From Shinella zoogloeoides (GTDB lineage Bacteria; Pseudomonadota; Alphaproteobacteria; Rhizobiales; Rhizobiaceae): 64,000 nt of DNA. The notes beneath the pieces are model-generated. The model did not search any database, was not told where the DNA came from, and saw nothing but the letters and a program-made list of their open reading frames with translations. The translations under genes were made by a program, and so were the position numbers. The DNA lies in contig NZ_CP132311.1 in assembly GCF_030733845.1 (NCBI RefSeq), positions 1 to 64,000 of the forward strand, given 5' to 3'. This document shows positions 57,656-64,000 of this stretch, piece by piece; position 1 is the stretch's first letter; each line of letters opens with the position of its first letter.

Positions 57656-58549
57656 ATGGCGAGATTGAAGAAGAAGAGCTTGCGCCGCAAGGACGGCGTC
57701 TGGGATCCGCTGGCAGACAGCGCGCAGGACAAGCACCGCGCCGCGGTGGTGCCGCAGACGCCGCAATCGGCTAGCCCCGCCTATAGGCTTGCCTATGTCG
57801 ACGACGATTTCCTCTGCCGCGAGGAACTGCGCCCCGTACGCCTCCAGCTCGAATTGCTGAAGGTCGAGATGATGCTCGCCGAGCGCGGCATCAAGTCGAC
57901 CGTGGTCATGTTCGGCGGGGCGCGCATTCCCGCGCCCGGCGCGGACGCATGGGCCGCGCGCAACGAGACGCAGCGTGCCAATCTGGAGGCCGCTTCGATC
58001 TACTACGAGGAAGCGCGCAAGTTCGCCCGCATGTGCTCGGAAAAGTCGGCCGAACTCGGCCACAAGGAATATGTCGTCGTCACCGGCGGCGGCCCGGGCG
58101 TCATGGAAGCGGGCAATCGCGGGGCGGCCGATGTCGGCGCGCCGTCGATCGGCCTCAACATCGTGCTGCCGCACGAGCAGGCGCCGAACCCCTATGTGAC
58201 GCCGGAGCTAAGCTTCAACTTCCATTATTTCGCGATCCGCAAGATGCACTTCCTGCTGCGCGCCAAGGCCGTCACGGTCTTCCCGGGCGGTTTCGGCACG
58301 CTGGACGAGCTGTTCGAGACGGTGACGCTGATGCAGACCGGGCGCATGGCCCTGGTGCCGCTCATCCTGTTCGGCAAGAAATTCTGGCACAAGATCATCG
58401 ACTTCGACGCGCTCGCCGCCTTCGGCACGATCGCGCCGGGCGATGTCGATCTGATGCAATTCGTCGAAACGGCCGACGAGGCCTGGGACATCATCGTCAA
58501 ATTCTACGAGAATCTGGAAGCGGAGCAGGCGGTGGCGGCGCACGGCTGA
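57656..58549 (+). CDS. LOG-family (TIGR00730-type) nucleotide-processing protein
   Basis: A 297-residue protein with the LOG signature: the phosphate-binding GGGPGVMEAGNRGAADVG and FPGGFGTLDELFE motifs. Family members hydrolyse nucleoside 5'-monophosphates to base and ribose 5-phosphate; plant relatives activate cytokinin, but the bacterial role varies. An N-terminal 70-residue extension precedes the Rossmann core. It is divergent from dapD and stands alone. Confidence 0.9.
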   Translation: MARLKKKSLRRKDGVWDPLADSAQDKHRAAVVPQTPQSASPAYRLAYVDDDFLCREELRPVRLQLELLKVEMMLAERGIKSTVVMFGGARIPAPGADAWAARNETQRANLEAASIYYEEARKFARMCSEKSAELGHKEYVVVTGGGPGVMEAGNRGAADVGAPSIGLNIVLPHEQAPNPYVTPELSFNFHYFAIRKMHFLLRAKAVTVFPGGFGTLDELFETVTLMQTGRMALVPLILFGKKFWHKIIDFDALAAFGTIAPGDVDLMQFVETADEAWDIIVKFYENLEAEQAVAAHG

Positions 58550-58571
58550 CGGGACCTGCCAACCCTTTCCT

Positions 58572-58706
58572 CCGTCATGCCGGACTTGCTCCGGCATCCA
58601 GCCGCTCACGTCCGTGAGCGCAAAAGACAACCCTGCCAGATGCGGAGAGTTCTTTCACCGCGCGGACGCGCGGTGGCTGGACCCCGGATCGGGTCCGGGG
58701 TGACGG
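58572..58706. repeat. Mosaic-type (RIME-like) intergenic repeat element
   Basis: The ends are near-complementary: CCGTCATGCCGGA at 58572 and TCCGGGGTGACGG at 58694-58706 (11 of 13 bases pair). Inside are further inverted repeats: GCCGGA/TCCGGC near 58579-58596, GCTCACG/CGTGAGC at about 58603-58619, and CCCCGGA/TCCGGGG at about 58682-58700. The CGTCATxCCGG / GCATCCAGCC ... GGCTGGACCCC layout is that of mosaic repeats of alphaproteobacteria. It lies between convergent genes. Confidence 0.75.
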
Positions 58707-58730
58707 CGGGGAGGAGAGCTTGCGTCACAC

Positions 58731-58757
58731 AAAAGACGCCCCGGAAAACCGGGGCGT
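58731..58757 (-). terminator. Terminator of the EF-hand gene
   Basis: ACGCCCCGG / CCGGGGCGT (58736-58744, 58749-58757) with an AAAA loop. On the minus strand the stem is followed by CTTTTGTG. It lies 27 bases beyond the EF-hand stop. Confidence 0.8.
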
Positions 58758-58783
58758 TCAGTCGGACGTGCTGCGAGGAGATG

Positions 58784-59737
58784 TTATTTCTTGTGACGCT
58801 TGCCGATTTCGTCGGCGGTGATAAAGCCGTCGCCGTTGCGGTCGCGCTTCTTGAACATGTCGGCCGCGGCGGTTTCCATCTCCGCCTTGGTCAGCGTGCC
58901 GTTCTTGTCGGCATCGGCCCGCTCGAACATGCGGCTGCCCATGCGGTCCATCCGCGCATTGCGCAGTGCCGCGCGGGCGGCGTCCCGTGCTTCGCCTTCG
59001 CTCGCCTTCACCGCACGGAAGGCCTTGCGGGCATCGCGGAAGGCTTCACGCTTCGCATCGACCTCCGCTTTGGTCACCTCGCCGTTCTTGTCCGCATCGA
59101 CGCGCTGGAAGGTCTGCGTGGCGCGCGCCAGCATCTCGGCCTGCGAGATCTTGCCGTCCTTGTCGGTGTCGAGGCGCTTCAGCATGCGCTCGGCGCGCTC
59201 TTCGCCGCCCTTCCCGTGATGGCCCTTGCCCTTGCCGGGACGGGCATCGGCCGTGTCGAGGGCGCCGTCCTTGTTGCTGTCGCGGCGCTGGAAGATTGTT
59301 TCGGCCGAGGCGAGCACTTCGGCCTCATCGAGCGTGCCGTTCTTGTCGGTGTCGGCCCGGTCGAACATCTTGCCGGCGCCGGGCAGCCAGAAGGGGCCGG
59401 CAGCGCGCAGCGCCTCGCGGGCCTTGTCCTTGTCGGCGTCCGCCGCCTCGCGAACCGCCTTGCGGGCGTCCTTCAGGGCAGCCTGGCGCGCCTTCACTTC
59501 GTCCTTCGTCACCGCGCCATTGCCGTCAGCGTCGAAGGTCTTGAAGGTGGCGGAGACGTTCGTCTTGAACTCGTCGAGCGAGACCTTGCCGTTCTTGTCG
59601 GCGTCGAGGCGCTCGATTATCGCGGCGTGGCGCTGGTGGTGCTTGCCTTCGCCCTTGGCGGCGAATGCGGGCGAGGCCGCACCCGAGAGAAGAAGGCCGG
59701 CGGCAACGGCGCCGAGAAGAAGTTCCTTTTTAGCCAT
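58784..59737 (-). CDS. Exported protein with eight EF-hand calcium-binding loops
   Basis: A 317-residue protein with a signal peptide (LLLGAVAAGLLLSGAASPAFA, cleavage near residue 27). Eight 12-residue EF loops start at residues 45, 69, 129, 153, 190, 214, 275 and 299, each D-x-[DN]-x-[DN]-G. Spacing is 24 residues within each pair and about 60 between the first and second pair of each half. The halves (45-164 and 190-310) align along their whole length, including the helical R/A/K spacer, so a four-loop unit was duplicated. Loop four ends in D instead of E. The probable role is periplasmic calcium binding; partner unknown. Confidence 0.9.
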   Translation of the reverse strand: MAKKELLLGAVAAGLLLSGAASPAFAAKGEGKHHQRHAAIIERLDADKNGKVSLDEFKTNVSATFKTFDADGNGAVTKDEVKARQAALKDARKAVREAADADKDKAREALRAAGPFWLPGAGKMFDRADTDKNGTLDEAEVLASAETIFQRRDSNKDGALDTADARPGKGKGHHGKGGEERAERMLKRLDTDKDGKISQAEMLARATQTFQRVDADKNGEVTKAEVDAKREAFRDARKAFRAVKASEGEARDAARAALRNARMDRMGSRMFERADADKNGTLTKAEMETAAADMFKKRDRNGDGFITADEIGKRHKK

Positions 59738-59872
59738 GGTCGTTCCTTTCATCCATCATCGTCCCTTGAAGGGCAGGATAGGGGGAACGCCGGCTTGCAC
59801 CAGTTACAAATTGGTAATTCAACCTTTTGACGGAAAAGGGCTTTTTCCGTGTCCTGATTGTGTCGCTGTTGC

Positions 59873-60568
59873 CTAGAGGAGCGCGTTCAGGAAGGCCGTG
59901 AGGTTCGACGTCATGTAGTCGATGTGCTTGTCCTCGTCGGTGCGCTTTTCCCAGGCATCGACGAATTCGTGGTTCTCGTCCAGCGGGGTCAGGAGCACCG
60001 TCTTCATGCCGAGCGCCTTCGGCACGACGAGGTTGCGCGGCAGGTCCTCGAACATCACGGCATGGTTCGTGTCGACCCGGTGCAGCGCCATGAACTTGTC
60101 ATAGGTCGCGCCGGCGGGCTTCGGCACATACTCGGCTGCCACGATGTCGAAGACGTCGTCGAAATGGTCGAAGATGCCGAGCGCCTTCGCCGCCATCTCG
60201 GCATGCTTGACGCTGCCATTGGTGAAGATGAACTTGCGGCCCGGCAGCGCCTGGATCGCCTCGCCGAGCGAAAGGTCGGGCGACAGCACGTTGTAGTCGA
60301 TGGCATGCGCCTTCTCCAGGAAGTCCGCCGGGTCGATCTTGTGGTGGATCATCAGGCCGTTCAGCGTGGTGCCGTGGTCGAAATAGTATTGCTTCTGCAA
60401 GGCCCGCGCCTCCTCGCGCGAAAGGCCAAGCAGGGCGGAGACATAAGCCGTCATGTTCTTGTCGATCTGGGCGAAGAGATCGATGTGATGCGGATACAGC
60501 GTGTTGTCGAGGTCGAAGACCCAGTCACGCACATGGGAAAAGTCGGCTTTGTTCGGAAGATCGCTCAT
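59873..60568 (-). CDS. HAD-family pyrimidine 5'-nucleotidase-like phosphatase
   Basis: A 231-residue haloacid dehalogenase hydrolase. Motif I is VFDLDNTLYP (the nucleophile is the first D), motif II FIFTNGSVKH, motif III lysine in VPKPAGATYDKF and motif IV VMFEDLPRN. This is the SDT1-type pyrimidine 5'-nucleotidase layout. The ATG at 60568 is used; the ORF extends upstream without a family-like sequence. Divergent from the EamA transporter gene. Confidence 0.9.
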   Translation of the reverse strand: MSDLPNKADFSHVRDWVFDLDNTLYPHHIDLFAQIDKNMTAYVSALLGLSREEARALQKQYYFDHGTTLNGLMIHHKIDPADFLEKAHAIDYNVLSPDLSLGEAIQALPGRKFIFTNGSVKHAEMAAKALGIFDHFDDVFDIVAAEYVPKPAGATYDKFMALHRVDTNHAVMFEDLPRNLVVPKALGMKTVLLTPLDENHEFVDAWEKRTDEDKHIDYMTSNLTAFLNALL

Positions 60569-60671
60569 GGGCCGTCTTATGACACGAGCGATTGCCGAGG
60601 GAAACGGAATTTTCCGCGTGGGGCTGGCCGGGCGATGGATTTGGCGCCGGCCGCATGCTAGCGGGCTTCGC

Positions 60672-61589
60672 ATGGAAACCTGGGTCCTCATCACCATCAC
60701 CGCGGCCTTCCTGCAGAACGTCCGCTCCGCCATGCAGAAACACCTGAAGGGCCGCATGGGCACGACGGGCGCCACCTTCGTGCGCTTCGGCTTCGGCATG
60801 CCCTTCGCGCTGATCTACATGGCGCTCCTCGTCTTCGTGTTTGCCCGGCCGATGCCGGCGCCGAACGGCACGTTCTTCTTCTGGGCGGTCGTCGGCGGCG
60901 TCGCGCAGATCGCGGCGACCTTCCTGCTCGTCCACCTCTTCTCTTTCCGTAATTTCGCGGTCGGCACGGCCTATTCGCGCACCGAGCCGGCGCAGGCCGC
61001 GCTGTTCGGCCTCGTCTTCCTCGGCGAGCGGGCCTCCGCCGGCACGCTGGTCGCCATCGCCATCTCGGTCGTCGGCGTTATGGTGATCTCCGTCGCCCGC
61101 AGCGTCGTCTCTGTGCGCTCGCTCTTCACCTCGGTTCTGACGCGCACGGCCGGCATCGGCCTCCTCTCCGGCACCTTCTTCGGCGTTTCCGCCGTTGCCT
61201 ATCGCTCCGCCTCGCTGGCGCTCGCGCCCAGCCTGCCGGCGCCTGACTATGCGATGCAGGCGAGCTACACGCTGGTCTTCGTCATCATCCTGCAGACCGT
61301 GCTGATGTTCGGCTGGATCCTTGCGCGCGAACGGGCCGAGCTGCCGCGCATCGTGGCGGCCTGGCGGCCGGCGCTGCTGGTCGGTTTCGTCGGGGCGACG
61401 GCCTCCTTCGGATGGTTCATGGCGATGACCTTGCAGCAGGCGGCCGTCGTCAAGGCGCTGGCGCAGGTGGAGATGCTGTTCACCTTCGCCTCCACGGTCT
61501 TCATCTTCAAGGAGCGCATCAACCGGCTGGAAATCCTCGGCTGCGCGCTCATTGTCGTGGGGGTTCTCGCGCTGCTCTTCTACGGCTGA
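60672..61589 (+). CDS. EamA/DMT-family transporter
   Basis: A 305-residue membrane protein with about ten transmembrane helices in two EamA halves; the second half ends ALAQVEMLFTFASTVFIFKERINRLEILGCALIVVGVLAL (key pieces VEMLFTFASTVFIFKERI and ILGCALIVVGVL). DMT family members export amino acids, nucleotides or other metabolites; the substrate here is unknown. The ATG at 60672 gives the standard first helix. Confidence 0.88.
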   Translation: METWVLITITAAFLQNVRSAMQKHLKGRMGTTGATFVRFGFGMPFALIYMALLVFVFARPMPAPNGTFFFWAVVGGVAQIAATFLLVHLFSFRNFAVGTAYSRTEPAQAALFGLVFLGERASAGTLVAIAISVVGVMVISVARSVVSVRSLFTSVLTRTAGIGLLSGTFFGVSAVAYRSASLALAPSLPAPDYAMQASYTLVFVIILQTVLMFGWILARERAELPRIVAAWRPALLVGFVGATASFGWFMAMTLQQAAVVKALAQVEMLFTFASTVFIFKERINRLEILGCALIVVGVLALLFYG

Positions 61590-61661
61590 GCGCCTTTACC
61601 ATCGCGGCCCGCCACGCTAGTTTGCGGGCCTTCCAAGCACTGCACAAGGGAAACGGGGCCA

Positions 61662-62468
61662 ATGGACGGATTCATGCGAGGCGCGGGGGAATTCCTGCTG
61701 CTGCTCGGCGCGATCTATGCGGTCACCGTGGCGATCTACTTCATCCTCGGCTTCGGCATCACCTGGCTGAACGACCGCAATCCCGAGCGACGCATCCAGA
61801 AGAACCGGCGCGGCGAGAAGCGCAAGAGGGCGGAAATCCGCCTCAGCATGGCCTCGATCCTGGTCACCTGCCTGTCGGTCTCGATCGGCCTGTTCGCGCA
61901 GTACAAGGGCTGGGCCTGGACGCCCTGGTCGTTTTCCTGGTGGACGGCGGTGCCGCTCTTCCTGCTCGCCATGGTGCTGTTCGACGCCTGGTTCTATTTC
62001 GCGCACCGCCTGCTGCACACCAAGCCGTTCTACCGCTTCCATCTGGAGCATCACCGCAGCGTCGCGCCGACGGTCTGGAGCAACGATTCCATCGGCCTCG
62101 TGGACACCGCACTGTCCCAGGGCTTCTATGCGGTGATCGTCTTCATCGTGCCGTTTCCGCCGGTCATCCTGCTGGCGAACCGGCTTTTCGACCAGATCAA
62201 CGGCACGTTCGGCCATGCGGGCTTCGAATACTTCGCCTCGAAGACCGCGCGCCACCCTTCACCCATGCTGTGCACGACCTATCACGACCAGCACCACGCG
62301 GAGTTCAAGTACAACTTCGCCAACTATTTCTCGTTCTGGGATCGCGTCATGGGCACGATCTCGCCGGTCTACGACAAGCGCGTCGAGACCTTCGAGAAGG
62401 AAGCGCCCCCCTTGAAGCTGACACTTGCGAAGGAAATGGCGTCGCAGGGGCGCGACGCCTCCGTCTGA
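61662..62468 (+). CDS. Fatty acid hydroxylase / sterol desaturase superfamily protein
   Basis: A 268-residue integral membrane di-iron enzyme with about four to five helices. The histidine motifs are HRLLH (about 117-121), HLEHH (about 128-132) and HDQHH (about 209-213), matching the superfamily pattern. Substrate could be a fatty acyl chain, sterol-like lipid or carotenoid. It converges with argB (9 bases apart). It follows the EamA gene. Confidence 0.88.
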   Translation: MDGFMRGAGEFLLLLGAIYAVTVAIYFILGFGITWLNDRNPERRIQKNRRGEKRKRAEIRLSMASILVTCLSVSIGLFAQYKGWAWTPWSFSWWTAVPLFLLAMVLFDAWFYFAHRLLHTKPFYRFHLEHHRSVAPTVWSNDSIGLVDTALSQGFYAVIVFIVPFPPVILLANRLFDQINGTFGHAGFEYFASKTARHPSPMLCTTYHDQHHAEFKYNFANYFSFWDRVMGTISPVYDKRVETFEKEAPPLKLTLAKEMASQGRDASV

Positions 62469-62477
62469 GGTTAAAGA

Positions 62478-63365
62478 TCAGGGAACGATGAGCGTGCCCG
62501 CGCCGTGCTCGGTGAAGATTTCGAGCAGCACGGAATGGGCGGTCTTGCCGTTGAGGATGACGACGCCCTGGACGCCTGCCTTGATGGCGTCGATGCAGGT
62601 TTCGACCTTCGGGATCATGCCGCCGGAAATCGTGCCGTCCTTGATGAGCGCGCGCGCCTCGGCGACGGAAAGCTCCTTGATGAGCTGGCCGTTTTTGTCG
62701 AGCACGCCCGGAACGTCCGTCAGGAAGAGCAGGCGCGTCGCGTTCAGCGCCCCGGCGATGGCGCCGGCGAAGGTATCGGCATTGATGTTGTAGGTATGGC
62801 CGTCGCGGCCGGGCGCGACCGGCGCGATGACCGGGATCATCTCCGATTTTGCCAGGAGGTCGATGAGCGTGCGGTCGACCTCGACCACCTCGCCGACGAA
62901 GCCGAGATCGAGGATGCGCTCGATATTGCTGTCGGGGTCGACGACGGTCTTCTTGGCCTTCTCGGCGAAGACCATGTTGCCGTCCTTACCGCACAGGCCG
63001 ATCGCCCATTCGCCCGTCTGGTTGATGAGGGCGACGATTTCCTTGTTGATCGAACCGGCGAGCACCATCTCGACGATCTCGACCGTCTTCTGGTCGGTGA
63101 CGCGAAGGCCGCCCTCGAACTTCGATTCAATGCCCATCTTGCTCAGCATCGCGCCGATCTGCGGGCCGCCGCCGTGCACGACGATCGGGTTGACGCCCGA
63201 CTGCTTGAGGAGCGCGATATCGCTGGCGAAAGCCTTGCCGAGCTCCGCATTGCCCATCGCATGGCCGCCATATTTCACCACGATGGTCTTGTTCTCGTAG
63301 CGCTGCATAAAAGGCAGGGCCTGGGCGAGAAGGCGTGCTTGGGTTTCGCTTTCGGATAGGGACAT
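62478..63365 (-). CDS. argB: Acetylglutamate kinase
   Basis: A 295-residue amino acid kinase, second step of arginine synthesis. Substrate and nucleotide motifs are [11 protein letters not shown] (first lysine), [12 protein letters not shown] and [15 protein letters not shown], with [10 protein letters not shown] near the end. The ATG at 63365 is used; the upstream extension is not family-like. It is divergent from the sigma factor gene at 63.5 kb. Confidence 0.96.
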   Translation of the reverse strand: MSLSESETQARLLAQALPFMQRYENKTIVVKYGGHAMGNAELGKAFASDIALLKQSGVNPIVVHGGGPQIGAMLSKMGIESKFEGGLRVTDQKTVEIVEMVLAGSINKEIVALINQTGEWAIGLCGKDGNMVFAEKAKKTVVDPDSNIERILDLGFVGEVVEVDRTLIDLLAKSEMIPVIAPVAPGRDGHTYNINADTFAGAIAGALNATRLLFLTDVPGVLDKNGQLIKELSVAEARALIKDGTISGGMIPKVETCIDAIKAGVQGVVILNGKTAHSVLLEIFTEHGAGTLIVP

Positions 63366-63494
63366 GGCGGCCTCGTGGAATTGGACGGGGGCCTGTTTAA
63401 CGCATGTTTTGTGACGATGGAATGATTCCCGAACGAGATTGCGCAAGGCCGGGCAAAAAGACTAGGGTTGCCGGCAACAGGCAAGGAGCCGCGC

Positions 63495-64000
63495 GTGACG
63501 GGCAATGACCTCTCCTACCTCATCGGCCGCATCTGCCTGAAGGACCGCAAGGCCTTCGCCGCGCTCTATGATGCCAGCGCCCCGAAACTCTTCGCCATCT
63601 GCCTGCGTATTCTCCGGGACAGGGGGGATGCGGAAGAGGCGCTGCAGGAGGTCTACGTGAAGATCTGGCATCGCGCCGATCGCTACATGGCCGGCAATGT
63701 GCATCCGATGGCGTGGCTCGCAGCGATCGCGCGCAACCATTCCATCGACGTCATTCGCGCGCGAAGACCGGTGGCAACGGACATCGATGAGGCTTATGAT
63801 ATCGCCGATCCGCTGATGTCGCCGGAGGAGGCTGTCGTGATGCGCTCGGAGGGCCGGCGGATCGACGCCTGTATGGAAGAATTGACGCCCGACCGGGCAT
63901 CAGCCGTGCGGCGTGCCTATATAGAGGGCCTGAGCTACGAGGAACTCGCCGATATCCACGGCGTGCCGCTGAACACGATGCGAACCTGGCTTCGCCGAAG
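63495..64000 (+). CDS. ECF-type RNA polymerase sigma factor (3' end outside window)
   Basis: The frame is open to the window edge with 168 codons visible. The sigma region 2 helix is AFAALYDASAPKLFAICLRI, with the core-binding DAEEALQEVYVKIW; region 4 starts LTPDRASAVRRAYIEGLSYEELADIHGVPLNTMRTWLRR (key pieces RRAYIEGLSYEELA and GVPLNTMRTWLRR). The GTG at 63495 has AAGGAG 6 bases upstream. An anti-sigma gene would be expected downstream, outside the window. Because no stop codon is visible, an ORF search would miss it. Confidence 0.88.
   Translation, partial: MTGNDLSYLIGRICLKDRKAFAALYDASAPKLFAICLRILRDRGDAEEALQEVYVKIWHRADRYMAGNVHPMAWLAAIARNHSIDVIRARRPVATDIDEAYDIADPLMSPEEAVVMRSEGRRIDACMEELTPDRASAVRRAYIEGLSYEELADIHGVPLNTMRTWLRR

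Noticed and set aside
1..64000. CRISPR arrays, tRNA or rRNA genes, prophage, insertion sequences
   Set aside because: No regular spaced repeats, cloverleaf or rRNA-like stretches, transposase, integrase or phage structural genes were seen; base use is even throughout.

Overview
This 64 kb window is a dense piece of chromosome from an alphaproteobacterium of the order Hyphomicrobiales, almost certainly family Rhizobiaceae. Three things point there. The GC content is high throughout. Gene content and order follow the rhizobial housekeeping arrangement: dnaA, hemW/rdgB/rph, hrcA-grpE, ptsN-hpf-rpoN-lptB-lptA-lptC, malic enzyme/mutS/glnD/murJ/trpS, miaB-phoH-ybeY-corC-lnt, a PraR-like regulator/metK/trmB, def-fmt-truA, dapE/dapD and argB. 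Clade markers are also present, namely ornithine-lipid acyltransferases OlsB and OlsA, a ROSE-type RNA thermometer before hsp20, and a DUF1150 partner gene. The genus cannot be fixed from sequence reading alone.

Layout. 1-4.7 kb: the 3' part of dnaA, a GNAT acetyltransferase, then a leftward run hemW, rdgB, VOC protein, rph. 4.9-7.6 kb: rightward hrcA, grpE and a TauE/SafE permease. 7.6-12.8 kb: leftward nitrogen and envelope block ptsN, hpf, rpoN, lptB, lptA, lptC. 13-14.6 kb: sppA, ihfB, lapA. 14.6-20.9 kb: a CoxG-like protein on the minus strand, then two RNA methyltransferase-type genes translationally coupled to lspA, a hybrid histidine kinase and olsB. 21-31 kb: NADP malic enzyme facing away from mutS-glnD-murJ, then a small exported M15-type peptidase. 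31.5-44.9 kb: a long rightward series trpS, uspA, NifU-like, tsaB, rimI, fur/mur, olsA, miaB, phoH, ybeY, corC, lnt, praR-like, metK, trmB. 44.9-52 kb: DUF1150 and hsp20 (minus), nucleoside hydrolase with a small unknown gene (plus), then a chemoreceptor, ribokinase and rmuC (minus). 52-57.5 kb: def, fmt, truA, then leftward dapD, DUF805, dapE and a membrane protein. 57.6-64 kb: LOG-family protein, an eight-EF-hand exported protein, HAD phosphatase, EamA transporter, fatty-acid-hydroxylase-type protein, argB, and the start of an ECF sigma factor that runs off the window.

How the genes work together. Several modules are coherent: nitrogen and PTS-Ntr control (rpoN, ptsN, glnD), LPS export (lptA, lptB, lptC), heat-shock control (hrcA, grpE, hsp20 with RpoH-like promoters and an RNA thermometer), lipoprotein maturation (lspA, lnt), ornithine lipid synthesis (olsB, olsA), translation and tRNA/rRNA modification (trpS, miaB, trmB, truA, tsaB, rimI, fmt, def, rph, ybeY), methionine/SAM supply (metK), and lysine/arginine synthesis (dapE, dapD, argB).

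No rRNA or tRNA gene, CRISPR array, prophage or insertion sequence was found, and no gap between genes exceeds 300 bases. Nothing looks like a wholly new multi-gene system. The most interesting items are regulatory or structural: the hsp20 thermometer with its RpoH promoter, a long inverted repeat before metK, an internally duplicated eight-EF-hand protein, an 18-base perfect palindrome at the end of lspA, and a mosaic-type intergenic repeat near 58.6 kb.
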